Notes: generated by a model not told the origin, from the sequence alone. Positions 32,356 to 42,505 are shown, counted from the stretch's first letter. The stretch: 64,000 bases of DNA from Lacinutrix sp. 5H-3-7-4 (GCF_000211855.2 NC_015638.1:1426001-1490000); one strand, 5' to 3'. Numbers and translations: made by a program.

Positions 32356-33720
32356 CTAAATATTTAATGGGTTGTAACCTAAATAATCTACATCCTTTTC
32401 TTTAAATACAACTCCAAACGCTTCTAATTCTTTTAAAATAGGGTCATAAACCTCTTTGCTAATTGGTCTTAAAATTCCTGGAGTAGTAATTTTTTTATTT
32501 AGTATAGCCAATGCAGCTATTGCAACAGGAAGACCAACTGTTTTAGACATAGCTGTATAGGTTTGGTCCTCTCCAAGAGCTACCATTGTAGAGTCTATTT
32601 GGTGTTTCTTTCCGTTTAGTTCGTAGCCAAATTTATGATACATAACAATCATATCTTTATCTTGAGGATCAAGAGTCCAGCTATCCAATAGTATTTTTTG
32701 TAAAATTTGAGCAGGAGTTGCTCTATCTAGCTCAACCATTTTTGTTGCGCTAAAAATATCTAATTCAACAAATTTATCCCAGATAATATCATCTTGATCA
32801 ATTTTTAAAGCATGTCTAAACTTTAATTCTACAGAGTCTGTTGGGCTATACGGTAAAAATGAGTTTACAAAATCACGATAACTCATGTTTTTACTATCAT
32901 CAATAGTATAACTATCATCAGTCATGCCAAGAGCAACAAACACATTCCAGGCACGACTAAAACCAACCCGACGTATAGTGCCTCGATATAAAGTTTTAAC
33001 TTCTTCTAAGCCATAAATGTTTTGATATTTTAAAGAGTCTCTATTAGCATAAGCTTCAAAACGACCAAAACCATCAACATCTAAAAACTCAGTTCTTCTA
33101 AACAGTCTGTTATAAGGTATGTATTTATAAGTGCCTTCTTGTAAAAACTTAGCAGCACTACCTTGACCAGCAACAACTACGTTTCTTGGGTTCCAAGTAA
33201 ATTTATAGTTCCATAAATTAGTATCACTTTCTGGAGCGACTAATCCACCTGTAAAAGACTCAAATAAAAGCATTTTACCACCTTTATCTTCAATACGGTC
33301 TATAACTTGCATAGCACTCATGTGGTCAATACCAGGATCTACACCAATTTCATTCATAAAAATGAGGCCTTTTTCTTTAGCTTCATTATCTAAAGCTTGC
33401 ATTTCATCACTAACATAAGATGCCGTAACCATATTTTTATTATAAGTAATACAATCTTTAGCCACTTCAATATGAAATCTGGCAGGCAACATAGAAATTA
33501 CAATATCTGCTGCCTTTACAGCTTCAACTCTGGATTTTTCATTAAAAACATCTAACTGTATTGCTGTTGCATTATTATGGTTGTTAGTAAGTTTAGAAGC
33601 GTTTTCAATTTGTAAATCTCCAACGGTTATGTGAAGGTTTTCGGTTGTAGATTTTTCTAACAAGTATTTTATTAAGTACGATGTAGATTTTCCAGAACCA
33701 ATAACTAAAATGTTTCTCAT
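32356..33720 (-). CDS. Saccharopine dehydrogenase-like protein
   Basis: 454 residues from the ATG at 33720, which places the Rossmann motif NILVIGSGKSTSYLIKYLL at the very N-terminus; an upstream start would add 17 residues. DVFNEKSRVEAV, ADIVISMLPARFHIEVAKDCI and GVDPGIDHMSAMQVIDRI are LYS9-type motifs. Links saccharopine to glutamate and aminoadipate semialdehyde in lysine metabolism. The glutaryl-CoA dehydrogenase-like gene at 56948 would fit lysine breakdown in the same genome. Confidence 0.92.
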   Translation of the reverse strand: MRNILVIGSGKSTSYLIKYLLEKSTTENLHITVGDLQIENASKLTNNHNNATAIQLDVFNEKSRVEAVKAADIVISMLPARFHIEVAKDCITYNKNMVTASYVSDEMQALDNEAKEKGLIFMNEIGVDPGIDHMSAMQVIDRIEDKGGKMLLFESFTGGLVAPESDTNLWNYKFTWNPRNVVVAGQGSAAKFLQEGTYKYIPYNRLFRRTEFLDVDGFGRFEAYANRDSLKYQNIYGLEEVKTLYRGTIRRVGFSRAWNVFVALGMTDDSYTIDDSKNMSYRDFVNSFLPYSPTDSVELKFRHALKIDQDDIIWDKFVELDIFSATKMVELDRATPAQILQKILLDSWTLDPQDKDMIVMYHKFGYELNGKKHQIDSTMVALGEDQTYTAMSKTVGLPVAIAALAILNKKITTPGILRPISKEVYDPILKELEAFGVVFKEKDVDYLGYNPLNI

Positions 33721-33800
33721 ATTTAAATAGATATTACCTAATTTTGTTTCAACGAATGTACTAAAATGCAAACGTTATAAAAATTATAAGCTCTATTTAT

Positions 33801-34190
33801 ATGAATAAAAAAATGTTAATTTTAGGAGCCGTTTATGGGCTTTTAGCTGTAATAATTGGTGCCTTTGCCGCTCATGGTTTAAAACCAAAAATTTCTGCCG
33901 AAGCGATACAATCTTTCGAAACAGGAGTGCGTTATCAAATGTATCATGCACTGTTGCTGTTATTTGTTGGGAATTTAGAGATTATTTCGGCAAAGTCAAA
34001 AAAAATAATATTCTACTTAGTATTAATAGGAGTAATTTTTTTCTCAGGTTCAATATTTCTTTTAGCAACTAACACATTAACCGCTTTTAACTTTAAAGTT
34101 ATTGGTTTTATTACACCTATAGGAGGTTTATTACTAATTATATCTTGGGTTGTAATGTTAATAAACTTTTTAAAAATTGGTAAGAATTAA
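33801..34190 (+). CDS. DUF423 membrane protein
   Basis: 129 residues, four transmembrane helices. Family signature GAFAAHGLKPKISAEAIQSFETGVRYQMYHALLLL near the N-terminus, and TPIGGLLLIISWVVML at the end. Small conserved inner-membrane protein of unknown function. Divergent from the saccharopine dehydrogenase gene. Confidence 0.93.
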   Translation: MNKKMLILGAVYGLLAVIIGAFAAHGLKPKISAEAIQSFETGVRYQMYHALLLLFVGNLEIISAKSKKIIFYLVLIGVIFFSGSIFLLATNTLTAFNFKVIGFITPIGGLLLIISWVVMLINFLKIGKN

Positions 34191-34223
34191 CGCATAAATA
34201 TTTATAGATGTTATAATAATGTG

Positions 34224-34231
34224 TAGTTTTG
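34224..34231 (+). promoter_or_regulatory. -7 element of pckA
   Basis: TAGTTTTG matches TAnnTTTG, 24 bases before the ATG. No obvious -33 TTG. Confidence 0.45.
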
Positions 34232-34254
34232 TAGCTTAAACAACATACTAAATT

Positions 34255-35871
34255 ATGGTAAACCATACACAATCTACGAAAACGATTTCGTTAGAAAAAT
34301 ACGGTATTAAAAACGCTAATGTTAGATACCAACTAGCTCCTGAAGCTTTACACGATATTACAATTGAGAAAAATCAAGGTGTAGAAACATCATCTGGAGC
34401 ACTCGCTGTTAATACAGGTGAGTTTACAGGCCGTTCTCCAATGGATCGTTTTATTGTTAAAGACGATATTACAAAGGATCGCGTTTGGTGGGGAAATATA
34501 AACATCCCGTTTGAGGCCGATAAGTTTGACAAATTATACGATAAAGTAGTTGATTATTTATCTGAAAAAGAAGTGTTTGTTAGAGATAGCTATGCTTGTG
34601 CAGATGAAGATTATAAACTTAATATTCGTGTAATAAACGAATATCCTTGGAGTAACATGTTTGCTTCTAATATGTTTTTGCGTCCAACAGAAGAAGAGTT
34701 AAAAGACTTTTCTCCAGAGTGGACCATTGTTAATGCACCTGGCTTTATGGCTAATGCAGAAGAAGATGGAACACGCCAACATAATTTTGCAATCTTAAAT
34801 TTTGAAAAGAAAATTGCACTTATTGGAGGAACTGGTTATACAGGTGAAATTAAAAAAGGTATTTTTTCTGCCTTAAACTTTATACTTCCAGTATTTAAAA
34901 ACACATTACCAATGCACTGTAGTGCTAATGTTGGTAAAGAAGGTGATACAGCTATTTTCTTTGGATTATCTGGTACAGGAAAAACAACATTGTCTACAGA
35001 CCCAGACAGAAGTTTAATTGGTGACGATGAGCACGGTTGGACTGCAGAAAACACTGTTTTTAATTTTGAAGGTGGTTGTTACGCTAAAGTAATTAACTTA
35101 TCTCAAGAGCAGGAACCAGAAATTTACAATGCCATTAAAAAAGGCGCCATTCTTGAAAATGTAAAATTAAATGATAAAGGAGAAGTAAATTTTGAAGATA
35201 CTTCTATTACTCAAAACACAAGAGTAAGTTACCCAATTCATCATATTGAAAATATAAAAACACCATCTATTGGTAAAAACCCAAAAAACATATTCTTTTT
35301 AACCGCAGATGCTTTTGGTGTATTACCTCCAATCTCTAAATTAACACCTGCACAAGCAGCTTACCATTTTATTTCTGGATATACTGCAAAAGTAGCAGGA
35401 ACAGAAGCAGGAGTAAAAGAACCACAACCTTCTTTTTCTGCTTGTTTTGGAGCACCATTTATGCCATTACACCCAACAGAATATGCAGAGATGTTAAGCA
35501 AAAAAATGCTTGATGCTAATGTAAATGTTTGGTTAATAAACACGGGTTGGTCTGGTGGATCTTATGGTGTTGGAACTAGAATGAAATTAAAGTACACTCG
35601 TGCTATGATTAATGCAGTTTTAAACGGTGATTTAGGATTGTATAATTACGACGATTACCATATTCACTCTGTATTTGGTGTGGCACAACCAAGGTCTTGT
35701 CCTGGTGTTCCAACCGAAGTATTGAGCCCAAGAGCAACTTGGAATGATGATAAAGCATATTACGATACGGCATTTAAATTAGCCAATGCTTTTAGAAAAA
35801 ACTTTGAACAATTTGAAGAACACGCTAGCGAAGAAGTTAGACGTGGTGGACCGCAACGCTACGGTTACTAA
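34255..35871 (+). CDS. pckA: Phosphoenolpyruvate carboxykinase (ATP)
   Basis: 538 residues, standard length. GEFTGRSPMDRFIV, the kinase-1a P-loop FFGLSGTGKTTLSTD, and the metal-binding Asp in LIGDDEHGW are intact. FGAPFMPLHP and INTGWSGGSYGVG complete the signature. Converts oxaloacetate to PEP with ATP, the first committed step of gluconeogenesis. Monocistronic with its own terminator. Confidence 0.98.
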   Translation: MVNHTQSTKTISLEKYGIKNANVRYQLAPEALHDITIEKNQGVETSSGALAVNTGEFTGRSPMDRFIVKDDITKDRVWWGNINIPFEADKFDKLYDKVVDYLSEKEVFVRDSYACADEDYKLNIRVINEYPWSNMFASNMFLRPTEEELKDFSPEWTIVNAPGFMANAEEDGTRQHNFAILNFEKKIALIGGTGYTGEIKKGIFSALNFILPVFKNTLPMHCSANVGKEGDTAIFFGLSGTGKTTLSTDPDRSLIGDDEHGWTAENTVFNFEGGCYAKVINLSQEQEPEIYNAIKKGAILENVKLNDKGEVNFEDTSITQNTRVSYPIHHIENIKTPSIGKNPKNIFFLTADAFGVLPPISKLTPAQAAYHFISGYTAKVAGTEAGVKEPQPSFSACFGAPFMPLHPTEYAEMLSKKMLDANVNVWLINTGWSGGSYGVGTRMKLKYTRAMINAVLNGDLGLYNYDDYHIHSVFGVAQPRSCPGVPTEVLSPRATWNDDKAYYDTAFKLANAFRKNFEQFEEHASEEVRRGGPQRYGY

Positions 35872-35892
35872 AATATAATTATCTGCTAAACT

Positions 35893-35930
35893 AAAAAAGG
35901 CTTCTCAAATTAATTGAGAAGCCTTTTTTT
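35893..35930. terminator. Terminator between pckA and hemD
   Basis: Sixteen-base stem AAAAAAGGCTTCTCAA / TTGAGAAGCCTTTTTT with a 5-base loop; usable from both sides. Confidence 0.92.
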
Positions 35931-35952
35931 AATCTATATGTTTTCTAGATTA

Positions 35953-36699
35953 TTACTTTTTGTTAGCCGCAGCAATATACTTTTTTAAAGCCATAGTCAT
36001 AGAAGGTGTTTCTGGTGTTGGAGCAGCAATATCTACTCTTAAACCTTTAGCTTCTACAGCTTTTATTGTCGTGTTTCCAAATACAGCTATACGTGTGTCG
36101 TTTTGTTTAAAATCTGGAAAATTATGAAATAAAGATTCTATACCACTTGGGCTAAAGAATACTAAAATATCATAAGTTACATTTTCTAAATCAGATAAAT
36201 CACTAATTACTGTTTTGTAAAACACAGCTTCTTTCCATTTTACGCCTAAACCATTTAATACTTCTGGTACTTCAGGCTTCAGTTTATCGGCAGCCGGAAG
36301 CAAGAAGTTTTCATCTTTATATTTTTTAATTAAAGGAGAAAGTTCTGTAAAGGTTCTTTTACCAACATAAATTTTACGCTTTCTATAGACTACATATTTT
36401 TGCAGATAATAGGCAACAGCTTCAGACTGGCAAAAATATTTCATAGCGTCTGGCACTTTAAATCGCATTTCTTCAGCAACTCGAAAAAAATGATCAACAG
36501 CATTTCTACTTGTTAAAATAATAGCAGAGAACTTACTTAAATCAATTTTTTGTTGTCTTATTTCTTTTGAAGGAACGCCTTCAACGTGAATAAATGGTCT
36601 GAAGTCGATTTTAACTTTCTGTTTTTCAGATAGATCGAAATACGGCGAATTTTCTATTTTAGGTTCTGGTTGCGAGACTAAAATTGTTTTCACTTTCAT
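35953..36699 (-). CDS. hemD: Uroporphyrinogen-III synthase
   Basis: 248 residues. Two-domain HemD pattern: ILTSRNAVDHFFRVAEEM, YVGKRTFTELSPLIKKY, FLLPAADKLKPEVPEVLNGLGVKW, VFFSPSGIESLF and FGNTTIKAVEAKGLRVDIAAPTPETPSM. Closes and inverts ring D of the tetrapyrrole. Sequence is diverse in this family but the TP.P.TPS ending is diagnostic. Cotranscribed with the DUF4271 gene upstream. Confidence 0.9.
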   Translation of the reverse strand: MKVKTILVSQPEPKIENSPYFDLSEKQKVKIDFRPFIHVEGVPSKEIRQQKIDLSKFSAIILTSRNAVDHFFRVAEEMRFKVPDAMKYFCQSEAVAYYLQKYVVYRKRKIYVGKRTFTELSPLIKKYKDENFLLPAADKLKPEVPEVLNGLGVKWKEAVFYKTVISDLSDLENVTYDILVFFSPSGIESLFHNFPDFKQNDTRIAVFGNTTIKAVEAKGLRVDIAAPTPETPSMTMALKKYIAAANKK

Positions 36700-36722
36700 A
36701 TTTAATAGCTTTGTTAATTACC

Positions 36723-37373
36723 TTACAATGTTGTAAATGACTTGTACAAAATCACATAAGGTGAAATTTCAAGTGTGCAAAGATACAAAATAAAATAAAA
36801 CATATGTTTCTTTATTAAACTAAGATTCTTTTTAAAAAAGAAAATAATGCCTATAAACTGTATTAAAACCAATGCTAAACCTAGTATAATTAGTATTGTT
36901 TTGGTAGGAGAAATGCTATATAACAGCACTGCATTTATTGGTATAAGTAGTAAGCCTAAAAAGTTTTTATAACTTATTTTCTCGAACAGATAATTTTTTA
37001 AAATAAAATCTAAGTTAAAAATACTGCTAATTAAACGTTCAATTAAAACTTTGATTAACATAAATATACTAATGCCAAGTGCTATTTTTAATAGTAATAG
37101 CGAAACATTTTGCGTGTTTAAAATAAAAAAGGTCTTATAGCTTAATAAGCTAAATATTGATAAACCAATAATAAGATTTGCAAAAAGTAAACCTTCAAAA
37201 ACATCTAAAAATTTTTGGTCTCTACCATAAACTTTTAAATATCTAAAATTAAATACTATAGCCGTAAAATCATGAAACCTTTTAGGGAAAATAAGTTTAG
37301 CAACGGCAAGTATTACCAAGCAAGCTACTAATAAAATGGTGTAAATTTCTAAAAAATTTGTAGTTCTTAACAT
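36723..37373 (-). CDS. DUF4271 membrane protein
   Basis: 216 residues, about six transmembrane helices, with the conserved hydrophilic turn RYLKVYGRDQK after the first helix. The family is restricted to Bacteroidota and typically sits beside hemD, as here (23-base gap). Function unknown; inner membrane. Confidence 0.88.
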   Translation of the reverse strand: MLRTTNFLEIYTILLVACLVILAVAKLIFPKRFHDFTAIVFNFRYLKVYGRDQKFLDVFEGLLFANLIIGLSIFSLLSYKTFFILNTQNVSLLLLKIALGISIFMLIKVLIERLISSIFNLDFILKNYLFEKISYKNFLGLLLIPINAVLLYSISPTKTILIILGLALVLIQFIGIIFFFKKNLSLIKKHMFYFILYLCTLEISPYVILYKSFTTL

Positions 37374-37455
37374 AGTTGTAAAATTATTATAAAAATTTAT
37401 AGCTATAGAGCAATTTATTAATAAATATTTACAAAAGAGTAAGTTTCAAAATATG

Positions 37456-37463
37456 TACATTTG
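37456..37463 (+). promoter_or_regulatory. -7 element of the glycosyltransferase-dihydroorotase operon
   Basis: TACATTTG, exact TAnnTTTG match, 21 bases before the ATG. Confidence 0.5.
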
Positions 37464-37483
37464 TCTCAAAATTAAGAGACGTA

Positions 37484-38209
37484 ATGAGGGACGCTATTGT
37501 CATTATCCCAACATATAATGAGATAGAAAATATTGAAACGATAATTAGAGCTGTTTTTGCTCAACAAAAAGCGTTCGATATTTTAGTAGTAGATGATAAT
37601 TCACCAGATTTAACTGCCGATTGTGTAAAGGAACTTCAGCAAGAATTTCCAGACCGCTTATTTTTAAGTGTAAGAAAAGAAAAATCTGGTTTAGGTACAG
37701 CTTACATTCATGGTTTTAAATGGTGTTTAAATAAACACTACGATTATATTTTTGAAATGGATGCCGATTTCTCTCATAACCCTAAAGATCTTGAACGTTT
37801 ATACCATGCCTGTGCTAATAAAGGTGCAGATTTAGCCATTGGTTCACGTTATAAAAAAGGAGTTAATGTGGTAAATTGGCCACTAGGCAGAATTATTTTA
37901 TCTTATGGAGCATCATTATATGTTAAACTTATAACAGGAATGCGTATTCAAGATGCAACCGCAGGTTTTATTTGTTATAAAAGAAAAGTTTTAGAAACTA
38001 TTAATTTAAACGATATTAAATTTATTGGTTACGCTTTTCAAATTGAAATGAAGTTTAAGGCCTATTTAAAGCAATTTAAAATTGTTGAAATACCTGTGAT
38101 TTTTACAGACAGAACAAAAGGAAAATCTAAATTAAGTACAAGTATAATTTCCGAAGCTATATTTGGAGTAATAGCTATGAAATTTAAAAGTCTATTTAAT
38201 ACAAAATAA
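37484..38209 (+). CDS. Polyprenol phosphate glycosyltransferase (DPM1-like, GT2)
   Basis: 241 residues. GT2 core: VIIPTYNEIENIETII, VVDDNSPDLTAD, GLGTAYIHGFKW, the DxD-type FEMDADFSHNP, then QDATAGFICYKRK and RTKGKSKLS. No C-terminal membrane anchor, like the soluble DPM1 class. Transfers a sugar from NDP-sugar to a polyprenyl phosphate at the inner face of the membrane, for envelope glycans. One base from the dihydroorotase gene. Confidence 0.92.
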   Translation: MRDAIVIIPTYNEIENIETIIRAVFAQQKAFDILVVDDNSPDLTADCVKELQQEFPDRLFLSVRKEKSGLGTAYIHGFKWCLNKHYDYIFEMDADFSHNPKDLERLYHACANKGADLAIGSRYKKGVNVVNWPLGRIILSYGASLYVKLITGMRIQDATAGFICYKRKVLETINLNDIKFIGYAFQIEMKFKAYLKQFKIVEIPVIFTDRTKGKSKLSTSIISEAIFGVIAMKFKSLFNTK

Positions 38210-38210
38210 T

Positions 38211-39557
38211 ATGAACGAGAGAATTACATTAATTAAAAATGCCAAAATTGTAAATGAAGGCAAAATTTTTGAAGGTGATATTTTAATAGAAGGCGCGTTT
38301 ATTACTAAAATAGCTAGCTCAATTAGTCCAAAATCTGCCGATGTAAATATCTTTGATGCCGAAGGAAAATATGTTATTCCTGGAGCAATAGACGATCAAG
38401 TGCATTTTCGCGAACCTGGTTTAACGCACAAAGCAAATATAGAAACCGAATCTCGTGCAGCTGTAGCTGGTGGTATTACCTCTTTTATAGAAATGCCAAA
38501 TACAAACCCACAAACCACCACAATAGAAAAATTAAACGATAAATTTAATATAGCAAAAGAAAGCTCTTATGCTAATTACTCGTTTATGTTTGGTGGTACT
38601 AATGATAATTTAGAAGAAATTTTAAAAGTAGACCCAAAACAAGTTGCTGGTTTAAAATTATTTTTAGGTTCATCTACAGGAAATATGCTAGTAGATAACC
38701 CAGAAGTAATAGAAAAAATATTTTCAAGCACAGATTTGTTAATCTCTGTACATTGTGAAGACGAAGCTACAATTAGAAAAAACACAGAAATATACAAAGA
38801 ACGATATGGCGATGATATTCCTGTAAACCTACATCCTATTATTAGAAGTGAAGAAGCTTGTTATCTATCATCATCTAAAGCAATAGAATTAGCTAAAAAA
38901 ACAGGAGCACGATTACACGTTTTTCACCTATCTACAGCTAAAGAAACAGCGCTTTTTGATAATAAGACACCATTAAAAGATAAAAAAATTACAGCAGAAG
39001 TTTGTATACATCACCTTTGGTTTAGCGATAAAGATTATGATGAAAAAGGAACATTAATTAAATGGAATCCAGCAGTAAAAACCGAAAATGATAAAGAGCA
39101 ACTGCTAAAAGCATTATTAGATGATAAAATAGATGTAATTGCAACAGATCATGCACCACATACTATAGAAGAAAAAAATAACGTTTATACAAAAGCACCA
39201 AGTGGTGGACCATTGGTGCAACATGCATTGCCAGCGTTATTAGAGATGCATCATCGTGGACAAATTTCTATTGAAAAAATAGTAGAAAAAATGTGCCATA
39301 ATCCAGCAATTCTATTTCAGGTAGAAAAAAGAGGATACATTAAAGAAGGCTATTATGCAGATCTAGTAATTGTAGATTTAAATAATCCTTGGACAGTAAA
39401 AAAAGATAATATTTTATATAAATGTGGTTGGTCTCCTTTTGAAGGGACAACCTTTAAATCACGTATTTCTCACACTTTTATAAATGGAGGTTTAGCGTAT
39501 AAAAACTTTAAGTTTTATGAAACTAAATATGGGAAACAATTAACTTTCGATAGATAA
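38211..39557 (+). CDS. pyrC: Dihydroorotase (amidohydrolase superfamily)
   Basis: 448 residues. GAIDDQVHFREPGLTHKANIETESRAAVAGG is the metal-site strand; the first histidine of the usual HxH is Gln here (QVH). Later LHVFHLSTA and ATDHAPHT provide further metal ligands and the catalytic Asp. I recall the same DDQVHFREPG variant in other Bacteroidota dihydroorotases, so activity is likely. Cyclises carbamoyl aspartate in pyrimidine synthesis. Middle gene of a three-gene operon. Confidence 0.9.
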   Translation: MNERITLIKNAKIVNEGKIFEGDILIEGAFITKIASSISPKSADVNIFDAEGKYVIPGAIDDQVHFREPGLTHKANIETESRAAVAGGITSFIEMPNTNPQTTTIEKLNDKFNIAKESSYANYSFMFGGTNDNLEEILKVDPKQVAGLKLFLGSSTGNMLVDNPEVIEKIFSSTDLLISVHCEDEATIRKNTEIYKERYGDDIPVNLHPIIRSEEACYLSSSKAIELAKKTGARLHVFHLSTAKETALFDNKTPLKDKKITAEVCIHHLWFSDKDYDEKGTLIKWNPAVKTENDKEQLLKALLDDKIDVIATDHAPHTIEEKNNVYTKAPSGGPLVQHALPALLEMHHRGQISIEKIVEKMCHNPAILFQVEKRGYIKEGYYADLVIVDLNNPWTVKKDNILYKCGWSPFEGTTFKSRISHTFINGGLAYKNFKFYETKYGKQLTFDR

Positions 39558-39559
39558 TT

Positions 39560-40015
39560 ATGAAATGTAAATTAGTCGCAATAGCACTAGGGTTTTTAAT
39601 TTTCACTTCTTGTTATAATGTAGATAAGCCAGAGAAACCAGAAAATTTACTAACAGAAAGTGAAATGGTAGCTGTATTAACAGATATGGCAATCATGTCT
39701 TCGGCTAAAGGTATCAATAAAAAGAAAATTGAAGAAAATGGTATCACTCCAAATGCATTTATTTTTAAAAAACATAAAATAGACAGTACCATTTTTAGCC
39801 AAAGTAATAACTACTATGCTTTTAATATTAAAACATATAATGAAATATATGATAAAGTAAAAGATAGTTTAAAAGAGCTAAGAGAGATATACAAAAAAAT
39901 AGAAGTAGAAGAAAAAAAAGAAAAAGCTAAGAAAGATTCTCTAAGAAAAACTCAAAAGGTAAAAATAGATACTGTAGTTAAATTGAAGAAAAGTGTAAAG
40001 TCACTTTCAAAATAA
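39560..40015 (+). CDS. DUF4296 lipoprotein
   Basis: 151 residues. Signal peptide with lipobox FTSC (Cys19). The DUF4296 core is LLTESEMVAVLTDMAIMSSAKG ... IFKKHKIDSTIFSQSNNYYAFN, followed by a Lys/Glu-rich coiled coil. Conserved in Bacteroidota after the dihydroorotase gene. Envelope protein of unknown function. Its stop lies one base from the convergent epimerase stop. Confidence 0.9.
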   Translation: MKCKLVAIALGFLIFTSCYNVDKPEKPENLLTESEMVAVLTDMAIMSSAKGINKKKIEENGITPNAFIFKKHKIDSTIFSQSNNYYAFNIKTYNEIYDKVKDSLKELREIYKKIEVEEKKEKAKKDSLRKTQKVKIDTVVKLKKSVKSLSK

Positions 40016-40016
40016 A

Positions 40017-41024
40017 CTATTTATTTTTTAAAAAATATTTAGAAATATTTTTAATTGTTTTTTCAATGCTCTCAAATTCAAAATTGAGAGCATTTTTAAT
40101 TTTAGCATGACTATAAAAATCTTGAGATAATGCAGAGTCTGCATTATGTTTACTTATAAGTCTTCTTTTTCCCGTAAGTTTATGCTTAAGCCAGTCTAAC
40201 CTCCAGAATAATTGCAACTGCCATTTCTTAACTTCTTTTTTAGGAGGTTTTACATTTAAGTATTTAGCCACAGTTTTAGTAAATGCTTCAAAAGATAAAT
40301 TTTCTGCAACTAAAATAAAACGTTCATTTTTTATGTTAGACTGCATAAGTGAAACCATAGCACTAACAACATCGTTTACACCAACATAGCCAGTAATTCC
40401 CTTTGAGTAAAAAGGAAGTCCACGATATACTTTTGTAATTAAGCTACCACTACCATACTTCCATATTCCAGGACCAATAATAATTCCAGGATTTACAATT
40501 ACAGCATCTAAACCTTCTTGAGTGCCACGCCAAACTTCCATTTCTGCACCATATTTAGTAATGGCGTAAACACTATTGTCTTTTTCAGTTTGCCACTCTG
40601 TCTCTTCTGTAATTGGCTTATTGTTAATAGTAGAGCCAATAGCAGCAATAGAGCTTACATAACAAAGCTTTTTAATAGTATGTGATAAACATAAATTAAC
40701 AATGTTTGCGGTACCTTCGATATTTGTTTTTTTTAATAACTTAAATTTGTCTGGCTCAAAAGAAACAAAAGCAGCACAATGGTAAACCTCGGTTATACCC
40801 TTAAAAGCATCATTAAGGGCAGGAATGTTATTTAAATTCGCTTCATGCCATTCAATACTATTAAATAAGGCTTCGGTGTTAGTTGTGTAATAAGAAAAAA
40901 TACGTTTAACAGTGTCAAATTTTTTCTTGTTTCGGTAAATAGCGCGCACCTTTTTGTTTTCATTTACTAATTTATAAAGTAAATGAGCGCCAACTAAGCC
41001 TGTTCCTCCTGTAACTAAAATCAT
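40017..41024 (-). CDS. NAD-dependent epimerase/dehydratase (extended SDR)
   Basis: 335 residues. Rossmann motif ILVTGGTGLVGAHLLYKL at the N-terminus, catalytic tyrosine and lysine in VYAITKYGAE, and NPGIIIGPG. The C-terminal domain resembles dihydroflavonol-reductase/hopanoid-associated SDRs. The substrate (sugar nucleotide, sterol-like or other) cannot be assigned. Confidence 0.88.
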   Translation of the reverse strand: MILVTGGTGLVGAHLLYKLVNENKKVRAIYRNKKKFDTVKRIFSYYTTNTEALFNSIEWHEANLNNIPALNDAFKGITEVYHCAAFVSFEPDKFKLLKKTNIEGTANIVNLCLSHTIKKLCYVSSIAAIGSTINNKPITEETEWQTEKDNSVYAITKYGAEMEVWRGTQEGLDAVIVNPGIIIGPGIWKYGSGSLITKVYRGLPFYSKGITGYVGVNDVVSAMVSLMQSNIKNERFILVAENLSFEAFTKTVAKYLNVKPPKKEVKKWQLQLFWRLDWLKHKLTGKRRLISKHNADSALSQDFYSHAKIKNALNFEFESIEKTIKNISKYFLKNK

Positions 41025-41077
41025 AAATTCGAAGGTAATAAATATTCATTATTGTATAGTATTTCTGCATTGATTTA

Positions 41078-41085
41078 TATCTTTG
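41078..41085 (+). promoter_or_regulatory. -7 element of tyrS
   Basis: TATCTTTG, exact consensus, with a TTG at 41052-41054 (23-base spacer), 27 bases before the ATG. Confidence 0.55.
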
Positions 41086-41112
41086 CTACTGTAAATTAAC
41101 AAAGCAATAAAA

Positions 41113-42423
41113 ATGGCAAATAAATTTGTAGAAGAATTACGTTGGAGAGGAATGGTACATGATATCATGCCTGGAACCGAAGAGCAATTAAGTAAAGAAA
41201 TGACCACAGCTTATATTGGTTTCGACCCTACTAGTGACTCTTTACACATAGGAAGTTTAGTACCTATAATTTTATTAGTGCATTTAGAAAAAGCAGGACA
41301 CAAACCAGTAGCTTTAGTTGGTGGAGCAACAGGAATGATTGGTGATCCATCTGGAAAAAGCGACGAGCGTAATTTACTTGATGAAAAAGCATTAGCACAC
41401 AATGTTCAAGGTATAAAAAATGTTTTGTCTCGTTTTTTAGACTTTAACTCTACCAAAAAAAATGCTCCAGTATTAGTAAATAACTACGACTGGATGAAAA
41501 ACTTTAGCTTTATAGACTTTGCTCGTGATGTTGGAAAACGTTTAACCGTAAATTACATGATGGCTAAAGACTCTGTTAAAAAACGTTTGTCTGGCGAAGA
41601 AGGAAGCGTTGGTATGAGTTTTACAGAGTTTACTTACCAGTTAATTCAAGGTTACGATTTTTACTACTTGCATAAAGAAATGGACTGCAAACTCCAAATG
41701 GGAGGAAGCGACCAATGGGGAAACATTACTACAGGAACAGAGCTAGTAAGACGTATGAATGTTGGTGATGAGACTGCTAAGGCCTACGCCATGACGTGTC
41801 CATTAATAACAAAAGCAGATGGTTCTAAATTTGGAAAAAGCGAAGGTGGTAATGTTTGGTTAGATACAGATAAAACTTCGGTTTATAAATTTTACCAGTT
41901 TTGGTTAAATACTACAGATGAAGATGCCGAAAAGTATATTAAAATATTTACTTTTTTAGATAAAGAAACTATTGAAAATCTTGTAGCAGAACATAAAGAA
42001 ACACCACACTTACGTTTACTACAAAAACAATTAGCTAAAGAAGTAACAACATTTGTACATAGCGAAGCAGATTTTTTAAACGCAGAAAAAGCATCGGGTA
42101 TATTATTTAGCAAGACTTTTAATGAAGATATAAGAACATTAGACGAAAAATTATTTTTAGATGTTTTTGAAGGTGTACCACAAGCCGAACTGCCTAAAGC
42201 AGATTTAGATAACGGTATAGATATGATTGCTGCTCTTGCTGCTAAAACCAATTTTTTAAACAGTAATGGTGAAGCTAGACGTGCACTAAAAGAAAACGCG
42301 GTTTCTGTAAATAAAGAAAAAGTAAAAGAAGACTATTTAATTACCAATAAAGATTTAATTAATGGTAAGTATGTAGTATTAAATAAAGGAAAGAAAAACA
42401 CGTATATAATTAAAGTAGTATAA
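41113..42423 (+). CDS. tyrS: Tyrosyl-tRNA synthetase
   Basis: 436 residues. [15 protein letters not shown] (HIGH), the tyrosine pocket [26 protein letters not shown] as the KMSKS loop, and a C-terminal S4 RNA-binding domain ([19 protein letters not shown]). Charges tRNA-Tyr. Monocistronic, with promoter and terminator. Confidence 0.98.
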   Translation: MANKFVEELRWRGMVHDIMPGTEEQLSKEMTTAYIGFDPTSDSLHIGSLVPIILLVHLEKAGHKPVALVGGATGMIGDPSGKSDERNLLDEKALAHNVQGIKNVLSRFLDFNSTKKNAPVLVNNYDWMKNFSFIDFARDVGKRLTVNYMMAKDSVKKRLSGEEGSVGMSFTEFTYQLIQGYDFYYLHKEMDCKLQMGGSDQWGNITTGTELVRRMNVGDETAKAYAMTCPLITKADGSKFGKSEGGNVWLDTDKTSVYKFYQFWLNTTDEDAEKYIKIFTFLDKETIENLVAEHKETPHLRLLQKQLAKEVTTFVHSEADFLNAEKASGILFSKTFNEDIRTLDEKLFLDVFEGVPQAELPKADLDNGIDMIAALAAKTNFLNSNGEARRALKENAVSVNKEKVKEDYLITNKDLINGKYVVLNKGKKNTYIIKVV

Positions 42424-42449
42424 TTATTAAAAGCTACGTTTTATAAAAT

Positions 42450-42489
42450 AAAAAACCGCATTACTTATTTTTAGTAATGCGGTTTTTTT
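42450..42489 (+). terminator. tyrS terminator
   Basis: Sixteen-base stem AAAAAACCGCATTACT / AGTAATGCGGTTTTTT with a 7-base loop. Confidence 0.93.
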
Positions 42490-42505
42490 ATACTTTAAAA
42501 TGCTT

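Noticed and set aside
41892-42251. 119-residue antisense frame within tyrS
   Set aside because: Entirely inside tyrS with no conserved features; composition reflects the complement of tyrS codons.
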